Shown: positions 16,829 to 25,693 of the stretch, one piece after another
How positions within the stretch are numbered: the stretch's first letter is position 1
Layout of the letters: each line of letters starts with the position of its first letter
Source: Hypericibacter adhaerens
GTDB lineage: Bacteria; Pseudomonadota; Alphaproteobacteria; Dongiales; Dongiaceae
Length of the DNA: 64,000 nucleotides
Assembly: GCF_008728835.1 (NCBI RefSeq)
Contig: NZ_CP042582.1
Location: forward strand, 1,550,001 to 1,614,000
Reading direction: 5' to 3'
Translations under genes and position numbers: made by a program
The notes under the pieces: model-generated
The model's input: the letters and a program-made list of their open reading frames with translations, nothing else
Database searches by the model: none
Told to the model about the DNA's origin: nothing

Positions 16829-18160
16829 CTACGGCGCGTTCTGCGCGACCTGGGTGATCTTGACCACCAGGCAGGCGGTGCCGAGCTTGCGCAGGCCTTT
16901 GCAGGCGGTCTCCGCGTCGGCCTTGCTGAGCCCGATCAGGCGCGAGCGGTACATCGTGCCGCCCGACTGGGTCTTGGACTGGTCGACCAGGACGCGGGCA
17001 TCGACCAGGCCGCGATATTCGCGCTGGGCGTTGGTCGCGGCCTGCTTCGCCGGGTCGTATTTGAGGAAGGCGCCGACCTGCACGCCCCAGCCGGCATCGA
17101 CCGGAAGGGCCGCGGCCGAGCCTTCGCCGTCATCGCCGGTGTCGACATCGCCTTCGCCCGTCGGCGCCGCGGCGTCGGCGCTCGCGACCTGCGTCTCGGG
17201 CGCATTGGCGGCATCGACCATGGCGTCGGTGTCGGGCTGGTTGTCGAGCGCCGCGATCGCGGCACCCAGATCGGCCGGCTTCACACCCGGCACGACCGTG
17301 CTGCGGTTGCGGCCATTGTCGGCCAAGGCCATCTCGGCGAAGCCACCGTCGAGCAGCTTGGCCATCTGCTGGTCGCGCTGGGAAGGCGACTTGCCGCCCA
17401 GCACCACGCCGATCACCCGCTGGCCGTTGCGAACGGCCGAGGTCACGAGATTGAAACCGGAGGCGCGGATATAGCCGGTCTTGAGGCCGTCGGCGCCGTC
17501 ATAGGCCACCATCAGCCGGTTATGCGTCTTGATGGTGCGGCCGTTCCAGACGAACTTCGTCTCGGCGAAATAGTGGTAATACTGCGGGAAATCGGTCATG
17601 AGAGCGCGGGCCAGCACCGCCAGGTCGCGGGCTGTCGTGTGCTGCTTGGTGTTGGGCAGGCCCGACGCATTCTCGAAATTCGTGTTGTTCATGCCGAGCG
17701 CGCGCGCCTTCGCGGTCATCAGGTCGGCAAAACGGTTCTCGGACCCGCCGATCGCCTCCGCGACCACGACGGCCGCGTCGTTCGCGGACTGGATGATGAT
17801 GGCGAGGATCGCCTTCTCGACCTTGATGCTGCTGCCGGCCGTGAGGCCGAGCTTCGTGGCGGGCTGGGCCTCGGCATGGGCCGAAACCGGCATTCCGTCG
17901 TCGATCTTGATCTTGCCCTTCTCGAGCTGATCGAAGAGCAGATAGAGCGTCATCATCTTGGTGAGGGACGCCGGGTAGTTCTGGGCGTCGGCGTTGCGGG
18001 CGTGGAGCACCTCGCCGGAGGAGGCGTCGATCACGATGTCCGCATAGCCGGCCCAGGCCCGGTTTCCGGCCAGCCCCGAGGAGGCCAGGACGGCGACAAG
18101 GGCGGCCACGCCAACGAGGGCGGCCCGGAAAGCCTTGCGGACGGTCGAATCGAGCTTCAT
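16829..18160 (-). CDS. D-alanyl-D-alanine carboxypeptidase (PBP5/6-like) with C-terminal SPOR domain
   Basis: A 443-residue periplasmic enzyme that trims the terminal D-alanine from peptidoglycan peptides. A signal peptide covers about residues 1-38 (hydrophobic FRAALVGVAALVAVLASS). The S11 peptidase motifs are complete: SLTK, SAN and KTG. After a Pro/Ala/Asp-rich linker, about residues 355-440 form a SPOR domain (WGVQVGAFLKYDPAKQA, YRSRLIGLSKADAETAC), which binds glycan strands lacking stem peptides at the septum. The start at 18160 puts the signal peptide at the N-terminus; a start at 18226 would add 22 residues. The SPOR tail suggests a role in cell division. Confidence 0.9.
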   Translation of the reverse strand: MKLDSTVRKAFRAALVGVAALVAVLASSGLAGNRAWAGYADIVIDASSGEVLHARNADAQNYPASLTKMMTLYLLFDQLEKGKIKIDDGMPVSAHAEAQPATKLGLTAGSSIKVEKAILAIIIQSANDAAVVVAEAIGGSENRFADLMTAKARALGMNNTNFENASGLPNTKQHTTARDLAVLARALMTDFPQYYHYFAETKFVWNGRTIKTHNRLMVAYDGADGLKTGYIRASGFNLVTSAVRNGQRVIGVVLGGKSPSQRDQQMAKLLDGGFAEMALADNGRNRSTVVPGVKPADLGAAIAALDNQPDTDAMVDAANAPETQVASADAAAPTGEGDVDTGDDGEGSAAALPVDAGWGVQVGAFLKYDPAKQAATNAQREYRGLVDARVLVDQSKTQSGGTMYRSRLIGLSKADAETACKGLRKLGTACLVVKITQVAQNAP

Positions 18161-18180
18161 CCCCTGATTATCCCATCCCG

Positions 18181-18214
18181 AGGTTAACACCCCCTGACTC
18201 GAGGTGATTAACCT
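18181..18214. promoter_or_regulatory. Hairpin in the leader of the carboxypeptidase gene
   Basis: An inverted repeat AGGTTAACACC ... GGTG-A-TTAACCT, an 11-base-pair stem with one bulged base, lies 20-54 bases before the carboxypeptidase start. On the minus strand it is preceded by a run of eight T. It is not a plain terminator for either strand, since no T-run follows the stem. It may be an operator or a leader structure; I cannot tell which. Confidence 0.35.
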
Positions 18215-18383
18215 AAAAAAAACCAAGATTCTTGTCTAGCTAAACAGAAGGTCTTTAAGATTGCTTTAACGTCACCTTCTAGAGGCCGGTCATCTGCCCG
18301 CCAAGCCATTGACCCGACTCCAAGTTTCATCGACTCGGGAGTTTTCGGCGAGTCGCGCGCCCGCTGCGGCTGCCCGACGAGGG

Positions 18384-19094
18384 GTGCCGAAGCGGGGTTT
18401 CCGGGGTGTGGTGCTCGCCTTGACCCTGGCCGTGGGGCTGGGGGCCTGCGCCTATCACGGCAATTTCGACGACCCGGTCCAGCGTCGGGTTCAATGGTTC
18501 AGCTTTCTCGGCGGCGATGACATCAAGGCGACCTGCCAGCCGGGCGCCTCGGGCAGTACCGACCGCTATCGGTTCGTCTATAACGGCCGCTATGCGGAGC
18601 AGGTAAGGGCTTACGAGCTGGTGGGCGACGGCGGGGGCGGCGCCTATCTGACGGCGCGGGCCACCGGCAAATACGCCAATCTCGCGGAGGTGAATCTCGA
18701 GGATCCTCTGGGGCCGCTGCGCTGGAAGGAATCCCGCGCGACGCTCAACGGCGCCACTTTCAGCCTGTTCAAGCAGGCGCTGGCAGCCGACGGATTTCTC
18801 CAGCCGCCGAAAACCGAGGGGCAGCGGTTTTCCTCCAACAGTTTCTATTGGCTCGTAAGCGGCTGCCACGAAGGTCAGTTTCATTTCGGCGCCTGGAAAT
18901 ATCCGAGCGAGGATTTCCAGAAACTGCAGTTTCCCAAGCTGCTGCTGGTCCGCGACCAGACCGGCATGGCGTTCAACCCGCCCCGCGACGCGCCGACCGA
19001 AATCATGGGCCAGCCCAGCTCCAGCGAGGGCGCCAACGCTCCCTTCAACATTACGATCCGCGCCGATGGCGTGGGCGGGGGAACGCTGTTTTGA
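18384..19094 (+). CDS. Putative lipoprotein of unknown function
   Basis: A protein of about 236 residues. With the GTG at 18384 the N-terminus reads MPKRGFRGVVLALTLAVGLG followed by AC, a lipoprotein signal peptide with the lipobox VGLGAC, so the mature protein would start at Cys21 and sit in the outer or inner membrane. An in-frame TTG at 18309 would add 25 residues and spoil the signal. The rest has no family I recognise; it has cysteines at CQPG and SGCHEG that could pair. It is divergent from the carboxypeptidase gene and followed by clpS after 238 bases. Confidence 0.6.
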   Translation: MPKRGFRGVVLALTLAVGLGACAYHGNFDDPVQRRVQWFSFLGGDDIKATCQPGASGSTDRYRFVYNGRYAEQVRAYELVGDGGGGAYLTARATGKYANLAEVNLEDPLGPLRWKESRATLNGATFSLFKQALAADGFLQPPKTEGQRFSSNSFYWLVSGCHEGQFHFGAWKYPSEDFQKLQFPKLLLVRDQTGMAFNPPRDAPTEIMGQPSSSEGANAPFNITIRADGVGGGTLF

Positions 19095-19252
19095 ACCCGT
19101 TATCGGGGCGCTATGGCGGAGCCCCGGCCGGTGCCGGGCGGAACCCGACGCGACCAATGGTCGCTAAGACTTGGTTGAGGGAAACCGGCGCAGACTGGGG
19201 TGGTGCCGGCGGCAAAGCCCCTGTTGGTCCAAGTGGCTCTATGCACGGGGCT

Positions 19253-19281
19253 TTTAACCAAGGCCGTGAATTCCATATTAT
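19253..19281 (+). promoter_or_regulatory. Possible promoter for clpS-clpA
   Basis: TTTAAC at 19253 and TATTAT at 19276 are 17 bases apart and about 50 bases before clpS. Just upstream, AAAGCCCC and GGGGCTTTT form a wide-loop stem around 19214-19255 that could end transcription of the lipoprotein gene. The -35 match is weak, so this is a tentative call. Confidence 0.35.
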
Positions 19282-19332
19282 AGACGCGGAGGTCCCCGGA
19301 CGGACCGAATCCCGGGGGCCGATTGCGAGGAG

Positions 19333-19659
19333 ATGAGCGACAACGACAAGATAACCAAGGACGACCGCGAAACCGGCGTCGTCGTCAAGAGCAAGCCCAA
19401 GACCAAGAAGCCCTCGATGTACAAGGTGCTTTTGCTCAATGACGATTACACGCCGATGGAATTCGTCGTCCATGTGTTGGAGCGGTTCTTCAGCAAGAGC
19501 CGTGAAGATGCGACGCGCATCATGCTCCATGTGCATCGCCGCGGGGTCGGCGTATGCGGTGTCTATACATATGAAGTCGCGGAAACCAAGGTGAACCAGG
19601 TGATCGATTTCGCTCGCCGTCACGAACATCCGCTGCAATGCACTTTGGAGAAGGAGTAG
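19333..19659 (+). CDS. clpS: ATP-dependent Clp protease adaptor ClpS
   Basis: A 108-residue adaptor that delivers N-degron substrates to ClpAP. The core [18 protein letters not shown], the helix [20 protein letters not shown] and [19 protein letters not shown] are typical and include the residues that hold the N-terminal side chain. The N-terminal 28 residues are charged and flexible, as in other ClpS. It lies seven bases before clpA, as in many proteobacteria. Confidence 0.96.
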   Translation: MSDNDKITKDDRETGVVVKSKPKTKKPSMYKVLLLNDDYTPMEFVVHVLERFFSKSREDATRIMLHVHRRGVGVCGVYTYEVAETKVNQVIDFARRHEHPLQCTLEKE

Positions 19660-19666
19660 GGCGCCC

Positions 19667-22000
19667 ATGCTGTCGCCAAACCTCGAACAGACGCTGCATC
19701 GGGCGCTCGCCTATGCCAATGAACGCCGGCACGACTTCGCCACGCTCGAGCATCTGCTGCTGGCGCTGACGGAGGACCAGGACGCCATCGCCGTGATGCG
19801 CGCCTGCAATGTCGATGTCGAGCGGCTGCGTCGCGACCTGATCGACTATATCGACAACCAGCTCTCGAACCTGGTCGGCCCCGCGCCGCGCGAAGCCAAG
19901 CCCACGGCGGGATTCCAGCGCGTTCTGCAGCGCGCCGCCATCCATGTCCAGTCCTCGGGCCGCGAGGAGGTCACGGGCGCCAACATCCTGGTCGCCCTCT
20001 TCTCGGAGCGCGAGAGCCATGCCGTCTATTTCCTGCAGGAGCAGGAGATGTCGCGGCTGGACGCCGTCAACTACATCAGCCACGGCATCGCCAAGTCGCG
20101 CGGCAAGCAGGAGCAGCGCCGGGTCTCGGGCGCCGATGCCGACGCCCATGCCGAGAAGGTCGCCAAGACCGGCAGCGAGGCGCTCGACGCCTATTGCGTC
20201 GACCTCAATAAGAAGGCGCGCGCGGGCAAGATCGATCCGCTGATCGGGCGCGACGCCGAGATCGACCGCACCATCCAGATCCTCTGCCGGCGCACCAAGA
20301 ACAACCCGCTCTATGTGGGCGATCCGGGCGTGGGCAAGACCGCCATCGCCGAGGGCCTGGCGCGGCGCATCGTGCGCGGCGAGGTGCCGGAGGTGCTCAA
20401 GAACGCGACGATCTTCGCGCTCGACATGGGCTCGCTGCTGGCGGGCACCCGCTATCGCGGCGATTTCGAGGAGCGGCTCAAGGCCGTCATCGCCGAGCTC
20501 GAGGCGACCGAGGGCTCGATCCTCTTCATCGACGAGATCCACACCGTGATCGGCGCCGGCGCCACCTCGGGCGGCGCCATGGACGCGTCGAACCTGCTGA
20601 AGCCGGCGCTCCAGAGCGGCTCGCTGCGCTGCATGGGCTCGACCACCTACAAGGAATACCGGAACTATTTCGAGAAGGACCGGGCGCTGGTCCGGCGCTT
20701 CCAGAAGATCGACGTCAACGAGCCGACGGTCGACGACACGGTGAAGATCCTCATGGGCCTCAAGCCCTATTACGAGAAGCATCACCGCGTCCGCTATACG
20801 GCCGAGGCGATCCGCACCGCCGTGGAGCTGGCCTCGCGCTACATCAACGACCGCAAGCTGCCCGACAAGGCGATCGACGTGATCGACGAGGTGGGCGCGG
20901 CGCAGATGCTGCTGACCGAGAACAAGCGCAAGAAGACCATCTCGGTGAAGGATGTCGAGGCCGTGATCGCGACCATGGCCCGCATCCCGCCCAAGAGCGT
21001 CTCGCGCGACGACAAGAGCACGTTGCAGAACCTGGAGCGCGACCTCAAGACGATGGTGTTCGGCCAGGATGCCGCCATCGGCGCCCTCTCGGCCGCGATC
21101 AAGCTCGCGCGGGCGGGCCTGCGCGAGCCGGAGAAGCCGATCGGCTCCTACCTGTTCTCAGGCCCCACCGGCGTCGGCAAGACCGAGGTGGCGCGCCAGC
21201 TCTCGCGCACGCTCGGCATCGAGCTCATCCGCTTCGACATGTCGGAATACATGGAGCGGCATACCGTCTCGCGCCTGATCGGCGCGCCGCCGGGCTATGT
21301 CGGGTTCGACCAGGGCGGCCTGCTGACGGACGCGATCGACCAGCATCCGCACGCGGTCCTGCTGCTGGACGAGATCGAGAAGGCGCACCCGGATCTCTTC
21401 AACCTGCTGCTGCAGGTGATGGATCACGGCAAGCTCACCGACCATAACGGCAAGTCGGTCGATTTCCGCAACGTGATCCTGATCATGACCACCAATGCCG
21501 GCGCCTCGGAGATGGCTAAGACCGCGATGGGCTTCGGCCGCGAGGTCCGCGTCGGCGAGGACACGGAAGCGATCAACCGGATGTTCACGCCGGAGTTCCG
21601 CAACCGCCTCGACGCCGTCATCACCTTCCAGAACCTCACGCCCGAGATCGTGGCGCGGGTGGTGGACAAGTTCGTGATGCAGCTCGAGGCCCAGCTCGCC
21701 GACCGCAACGTCACGATCGAGCTTTCGGACGCGGCGCGCGACTGGCTGGCCAAGAAGGGCTTCGATCCGCTCTACGGCGCGCGGCCGCTGGCCCGCGTCA
21801 TCCAGGAGAACATCAAGAAGCCGCTCGCGGAGGAGCTGCTCTTCGGCAAGCTCGAGAAGGGCGGCACCGCCCGCGTCGACGTCGCCGACGGCAAGCTCGT
21901 CTTCACCCTCACCGAGGCCAAGCCCAACAAGGGCGATGGCGGCGGGGAAGGCGGCGGCACCCAGCCGGCCGAACCGAAAGAACCCGAGCTGGCGCGCTGA
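19667..22000 (+). CDS. clpA: ATP-dependent Clp protease ATP-binding subunit ClpA
   Basis: A 777-residue AAA+ unfoldase that feeds proteins to ClpP. The N-domain (residues 1-150) has the two Clp repeats. AAA-1 has Walker A GDPGVGKT and Walker [13 protein letters not shown]-2 has GPTGVGKT and [13 protein letters not shown]. The ClpP-binding loop (IGL/IGF type) lies near [19 protein letters not shown]. The C-terminal tail is rich in Gly and Pro ([18 protein letters not shown]), which is longer than usual. Co-transcribed with clpS; a strong terminator follows. Confidence 0.96.
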   Translation: MLSPNLEQTLHRALAYANERRHDFATLEHLLLALTEDQDAIAVMRACNVDVERLRRDLIDYIDNQLSNLVGPAPREAKPTAGFQRVLQRAAIHVQSSGREEVTGANILVALFSERESHAVYFLQEQEMSRLDAVNYISHGIAKSRGKQEQRRVSGADADAHAEKVAKTGSEALDAYCVDLNKKARAGKIDPLIGRDAEIDRTIQILCRRTKNNPLYVGDPGVGKTAIAEGLARRIVRGEVPEVLKNATIFALDMGSLLAGTRYRGDFEERLKAVIAELEATEGSILFIDEIHTVIGAGATSGGAMDASNLLKPALQSGSLRCMGSTTYKEYRNYFEKDRALVRRFQKIDVNEPTVDDTVKILMGLKPYYEKHHRVRYTAEAIRTAVELASRYINDRKLPDKAIDVIDEVGAAQMLLTENKRKKTISVKDVEAVIATMARIPPKSVSRDDKSTLQNLERDLKTMVFGQDAAIGALSAAIKLARAGLREPEKPIGSYLFSGPTGVGKTEVARQLSRTLGIELIRFDMSEYMERHTVSRLIGAPPGYVGFDQGGLLTDAIDQHPHAVLLLDEIEKAHPDLFNLLLQVMDHGKLTDHNGKSVDFRNVILIMTTNAGASEMAKTAMGFGREVRVGEDTEAINRMFTPEFRNRLDAVITFQNLTPEIVARVVDKFVMQLEAQLADRNVTIELSDAARDWLAKKGFDPLYGARPLARVIQENIKKPLAEELLFGKLEKGGTARVDVADGKLVFTLTEAKPNKGDGGGEGGGTQPAEPKEPELAR

Positions 22001-22022
22001 CGCGCGGCTTCGACTGAAAAGC

Positions 22023-22058
22023 AAAGGCCTCGTTCCTTGTGGGACGAGGCCTTTTTGT
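22023..22058 (+). terminator. Rho-independent terminator of clpA
   Basis: An 11-base-pair perfect stem (AAAGGCCTCGT and ACGAGGCCTTT) with a ten-base loop ends in a T-rich run, 22 bases after the clpA stop. It would end the clpSA transcript before the insertion element. Confidence 0.9.
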
Positions 22059-22084
22059 TTCCCGGCAAGCGACGAGCTTAGCGG

Positions 22085-22160
22085 ACCCCTCCCCCTACCC
22101 CCTCCCGCAAGAGGAGGGGGCGAGAAATTGGAAACATCCAGCCCCCTCCCCTTGCGGGAG
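22085..22160. repeat. Palindromic intergenic repeat, main part (interrupted by IS110 element)
   Basis: The left arm is 22085-22121 (37 bases), the loop 22122-22140, and 22141-22160 is the first 20 bases of the right arm. The remaining 17 bases of the right arm lie beyond the insertion element at 23340-23356. When the element is removed the arms match over 37 bases with one mismatch. This is the form of a REP-like or dispersed palindromic element, which in a transcript would fold into a long hairpin. Confidence 0.85.
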
Positions 22161-22180
22161 CAACCATGATCGTGCGGGGA

Positions 22181-23140
22181 TCATGGAGTGACGGCTTTAT
22201 CCTGCCAGGGAGTAGCCCTGGCGAGGATAGCGTTGGCGATCTCAACTAGCTTCCTGGCGCAAGCGACGGTGGCGACCTTGTGGTGCTTGCCCTTTGCGAT
22301 AAGGCGCTTGTAGAGGGCCAGGAGGATGGGGTTCCAGCGCTGAGAGGCAGAGAAGGCGGCCTGGTAGATGCTGCGTCGGAGCCGTTTTCTGCCGCCGGCG
22401 ATATGGCGCTCACCGGTATGCTCGCCACTTTCATCGTCGAAGGGAGCGACACCAACCAGGGCGGCGGCCTCGGCACGGGTCATGCGGCCGAGCTCGGGCA
22501 TGCGCAGGACGAAGCTGAGGGCGGTGAGCGGGCCCAGGCCGGGGATGCTCTCCAGCAGATCCAGCTTGAGAGCCAGGTCGGGGTGACGGCGGAGCTTGGC
22601 CAGCAGCCGGACGATTTCCCTGTCGCGGCGCCTGGACAGGCGGGTGATCTCAGTCTCGAGATAGCGTTTGTGCGCCGGCAGGCTGTAGCGATCGCGCCGG
22701 GTCTTCAGCCGGCTGATATCCTCGCCGATCTGCTCGATCAGGGTGAGATGCTCGGCCCACGGCGCCAAACGTTCATCGGGCGCCGGGCGGATGCTGTCGG
22801 GCTCCATGTCCGCCGTCGCCACCGCGATCAGGCGAGCATCGATCTTGTCGTTCTTGGCTCGCTTCTTCTTGAACCGCCGAAAGCCTTTCACCTGAGCCGG
22901 ATCGAGCAGCACGACGCAAAACCCCACCCGGCGAAGATGCGCCGCCACCGCCGCCTCGTAATGGCCGCTCGCCTCCAACCCGACCCGCTCGACCCCATGC
23001 TCGCGCAGCCAGCTCTCGATCTGCTGGTATCCCGCCGGATCGTTGCTGGCCTGCAGCCGGTCCGGCCCAGCGGCCAACGCCACATCGAGCTTGCGCTTCG
23101 ACACGTCGATACCCGCCGTTTCCGTGATAGACTTGCTCAT
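22181..23140 (-). CDS. IS110-family transposase (DEDD plus serine recombinase)
   Basis: A 319-residue transposase. The N-terminal RuvC-like DEDD domain shows GIDVSKRKLDVAL, VGLEASGHYE and KNDKIDARLIA. The C-terminal Transposase_20 domain has SIPGLGPLTALSFVLRMPEL, GVAPFDDESG and the conserved YQAAFSASQRWNP with its serine. Length is normal, with no frameshift, so the element may be active. The start ATG at 23140 is chosen because it places the DEDD motif at residue 10; the frame is open further upstream through the noncoding left end. Confidence 0.92.
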   Translation of the reverse strand: MSKSITETAGIDVSKRKLDVALAAGPDRLQASNDPAGYQQIESWLREHGVERVGLEASGHYEAAVAAHLRRVGFCVVLLDPAQVKGFRRFKKKRAKNDKIDARLIAVATADMEPDSIRPAPDERLAPWAEHLTLIEQIGEDISRLKTRRDRYSLPAHKRYLETEITRLSRRRDREIVRLLAKLRRHPDLALKLDLLESIPGLGPLTALSFVLRMPELGRMTRAEAAALVGVAPFDDESGEHTGERHIAGGRKRLRRSIYQAAFSASQRWNPILLALYKRLIAKGKHHKVATVACARKLVEIANAILARATPWQDKAVTP

Positions 23141-23149
23141 CTTCGTCGA

Positions 23150-23310
23150 CCCCACCTTGCGTTGATCCGAACCAGGGTGTTCTTGCAACCATCCGGGTCC
23201 GATGAAGGGTCGGCTGCGATCCCGCTCCCGCGCAGTCCAGAAGACTTCGAGGGTGTCGATCCGACAACCGACAGTCCGGGCCGGGGTGGCCACCCCGGCC
23301 CGGACCACGC
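23150..23310 (-). ncRNA. Predicted bridge RNA of the IS110 element
   Basis: Boundaries are approximate. Reading the minus strand: a perfect 32-base palindrome (23274-23305) could form the 5' stem-loop. Then come ACACCCT (23250-23256, matching the left target plus core ACCCCCT in 6 of 7), GCGGGAG (23225-23231, the exact complement of core plus right target CTCCCGC), ATGGTTGC (23185-23192, identical to the element's right end plus the first core base), and ACGCAAG (23156-23162, whose CAAG and a G-T wobble pair with core plus left end CTTGTAT). This is the order of target and donor guides in IS110-type bridge RNAs. The match is by eye; structure was not computed. Confidence 0.7.
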
Positions 23311-23339
23311 TCCATGCTCTCACATCTCGCTCATACAAG

Positions 23340-23356
23340 GGGGTAGGGGGAGGGGT
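23340..23356. repeat. Palindromic intergenic repeat, displaced end
   Basis: These 17 bases complete the right arm of the palindrome whose main part is at 22085-22160. They lie just before the stop of the FemAB-like gene. Confidence 0.8.
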
Positions 23357-23361
23357 GACGC

Positions 23362-24543
23362 TTACTCGTTGCCGCCGCCTTCGCACCCGTCCTTCCGGAA
23401 CGGGCTTTCCGCCGCCAGCATCGCGATCTCGTTGCGCACCGCCGGCGTCTCGCGCTTGAGGAAGCTGGAGACGGCGCTGCGCAGGCCGCGGTCGGCGATC
23501 CAATGCGCGCTCACGGTCTCGACCGGCAGATAGCCGCGCTGCACCTTGTGCTCGCCTTGCGCGCCGGCCTCCACCACCTGGAGGCCGCGGGCGATCGCGA
23601 ACTCGATCGCCTGGTAGTAGCAGGCCTCGAAATGAAGGAACGGGATCTCGCCGGTGGCGCCCCAGTTGCGGCCATAGAGGCGCTCGCTGCCGATCAGGTT
23701 GAGCGCGCCGCCCACGACGCGGCCGTCCCTCTCGGCCAGCACCAGCAGGACGCGGTCGGCCATGCGTTCGCCGAGCAGGCTGAAGAAGCCTCGCGTCAGG
23801 TAGGGCATGCCCCATTTCCGGTCGCTGATCGCCTGATAGTGATGGAAGAACGCATCCCAGTGCTTTTCCAGGATGTCGCGTCCGGTGAGGGGCTTGAGGG
23901 CGATGCCGGCCGCGGCCACCTCGCGGCGCTCGCGCTTGATCGCCTTGCGCTTGCGCGAGGAGAGATCGCCCAGGAATGCGTCGAAGCTGCCATAGCCGCG
24001 GTTGCGCCAATGGAACTGATAGCCATGGCGCAGCAGGAAGCCGGCCTCGGCCAGCGCCGCCGCGTCCTCCTCGGGCAGGAAGGTCGCGTGCAGCGACGAG
24101 ACCTTGAGCTGCTCGGCCGCCGCGACCAGCGTCGCGGCCAGCACGTCGCGATAGCGGCCGGCCTCATCGCCCGGGCGGAGCAGGAGGCGCGGGCCCGGCA
24201 CCGGCGTGAAGGGCACCGAAAGCTGGAGCTTGGGATAGTACTGGCCTCCGGCGCGTTCATAGGCCTCGGCCCAGCCATGGTCGAACACATATTCGCCGTA
24301 GGAATGGGCCTTGAGATAGAGCGGCGCCGCGGCCATGAGCCGTCCCGCGCCGTCCTCGATCAGGAGATGGCGCGGAATCCAGCCGCTGTCGCCGCCGACC
24401 GAGCCGCTCTCCTCGAGGGCCGCCAGGAAGCCGTGCGTGACGAAGGGATTGGCCGTTCCGGCGCAGGCATCCCACTCGGCGGCCGGCACCTCGGCGATCC
24501 GGCCGATCAGCCGCGCCTCGATCCGTTCGCCATCATCTGCCAT
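23362..24543 (-). CDS. GNAT/FemAB-like N-acyltransferase family protein (PF04339 type)
   Basis: A 393-residue cytoplasmic protein of the family once called DUF482, distantly related to FemAB aminoacyltransferases with two GNAT-like folds. Typical stretches are NPFVTHGFLAALEESGS, APLYLKAHSYGEYVFDHGWA, YYPKLQLSVPFTPVPGPRL, FHWRNRGYGSFDAFLGDLSS and YGRNWGATGEIPFLHFEACYY. Members are widespread in proteobacteria but the substrate is unknown; some are described as peptidoglycan biosynthesis or recognition proteins. It ends next to the IS110-split repeat and has about 160 bases upstream shared with the divergent TPR gene. Confidence 0.82.
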   Translation of the reverse strand: MADDGERIEARLIGRIAEVPAAEWDACAGTANPFVTHGFLAALEESGSVGGDSGWIPRHLLIEDGAGRLMAAAPLYLKAHSYGEYVFDHGWAEAYERAGGQYYPKLQLSVPFTPVPGPRLLLRPGDEAGRYRDVLAATLVAAAEQLKVSSLHATFLPEEDAAALAEAGFLLRHGYQFHWRNRGYGSFDAFLGDLSSRKRKAIKRERREVAAAGIALKPLTGRDILEKHWDAFFHHYQAISDRKWGMPYLTRGFFSLLGERMADRVLLVLAERDGRVVGGALNLIGSERLYGRNWGATGEIPFLHFEACYYQAIEFAIARGLQVVEAGAQGEHKVQRGYLPVETVSAHWIADRGLRSAVSSFLKRETPAVRNEIAMLAAESPFRKDGCEGGGNE

Positions 24544-24706
24544 GGGGGTGGGGGCCGCCGAGGGAAATGGTCATTTGTGCTCGATAAGCATCGCTCGCCC
24601 AAAGGATGGTGCCTGCGGCTCGGTCCGGCAACCCCGAACCGGCCCGTGACCGCATGAAATCTCGCCGCATTTCCGCCATTCGGTGCGTGATAGGATGGCG
24701 CGTCCC

Positions 24707-25579
24707 ATGACCGCAGCCCGATGGCGCCTTTCTGTCGGATTGGTGATGGCCCTGCTGCTCGCCTGCGCGCTGACAGCGGGACCGGCCTCTGCGGATTCGC
24801 GCCAGGATCAGCTCGATCAGGCCTGGTCTGCCTATGATTCAGGCGACGACGCCAAGGCGCGGGCGCTGTTCGAGGGGCTTGCGGGCGACGGCGATCCCGA
24901 GGCGCATTACGGCCTGGGCCTGATGGATTCCCAGGGCCGCGGCGCGCCCCGCGACGACGCATCCGCCGCCAGCCATTTTTCGAAGGCCGCCGATGCCGGC
25001 ATCGCGGCGGCGCAGGACGCGCTGGGCTACATGTACGATTTCGGCCTCGGGCTGCCGCTCAACCGGGACGTGGCCGAATATTGGTACCGGCGCGCGGTCG
25101 ATGGCGGCGATCTCAACGCCAAGAACAATCTCGCCTACACCTGGATCGATTCCGGCCGCAACGTCGACGAGGCGCTCGCCATGCTGAAGGACGTGCTGGC
25201 CTCGGCGCCGGAGGAAGCGGCCTATCTCGATTCCTACGGATGGGCGCTTTATCAGCTCGGGCGCTATCAGGAGGCGCTCCATTATCTCTGCGATGCCGCG
25301 GCGCGCGATCCGGGCCATCCGGAGGTGCAGGCCCACCTGGGCGACGCTTTCTGGAAGCTGGGTGAGTCCGACCAGGCGGTGCAACAATGGGCCCGTGCTT
25401 TCGAGCTGGCCGACAGGCCCGGCGAGCTCAGCGACAGCGGCGCCGATTTCCTCAACGGCTATGGCTTGCGGAACTGGAAGGCCGACATGACCGACCGCAT
25501 GAACCAGGCCGGCGGTTCGCCCGCGACCGCTCACATGACGCAGCCGCCCGCCGTTTGCAGCGGCGCCCCGGTCTCCTAG
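24707..25579 (+). CDS. Exported TPR/Sel1-repeat protein
   Basis: About 290 residues. A signal peptide (RLSVGLVMALLLACALTAGPASA) is followed by Sel1-like repeats (AHYGLGLMDSQGRGAPRDD, AQDALGYMYDFGLGLPLNRD, AKNNLAYTW) and then TPR motifs (YLDSYGWALYQLGRYQEAL, VQAHLGDAFWKLGESDQAV). It probably works as a periplasmic scaffold. The start at 24707 has AGGA about ten bases before; ATG 24695 and GTG 24683 are in frame alternatives that add four or eight residues. No partner can be named. Confidence 0.78.
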   Translation: MTAARWRLSVGLVMALLLACALTAGPASADSRQDQLDQAWSAYDSGDDAKARALFEGLAGDGDPEAHYGLGLMDSQGRGAPRDDASAASHFSKAADAGIAAAQDALGYMYDFGLGLPLNRDVAEYWYRRAVDGGDLNAKNNLAYTWIDSGRNVDEALAMLKDVLASAPEEAAYLDSYGWALYQLGRYQEALHYLCDAAARDPGHPEVQAHLGDAFWKLGESDQAVQQWARAFELADRPGELSDSGADFLNGYGLRNWKADMTDRMNQAGGSPATAHMTQPPAVCSGAPVS

Positions 25580-25693
25580 AGCCCTGTCCGATCGAGATGG
25601 GGCGGACAGCGCTTGGGATTCGTTGGTCCGGTCGCATTTTCTCCGGCGAACCGCTGTCCACTTCGCCGGCAAAGGCTCCGGCCGCCGGACGCC

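Larger units (their letters stand above)
22159..23339 (-). mobile_element. IS110-family insertion sequence
   Basis: The element is about 1.18 kb, with the transposase gene on the minus strand. It splits the right arm of the palindromic repeat, so both ends can be fixed: the dinucleotide CT (AG on the plus strand) stands at 22159-22160 and again at 23338-23339, and occurs once in the rebuilt target TACCCC-CT-CCCGC. There are no terminal inverted repeats. A CT core at both ends and no longer target duplication are typical of IS110/IS621-type recombination. The noncoding left end, upstream of the transposase, is about 200 bases. Confidence 0.9.

Noticed and set aside
23141-24010. N-terminal extension of the transposase frame through the left end and into the FemAB-like gene
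   Set aside because: The extension crosses the end of the element and has no conserved residues; the transposase starts at 23140.
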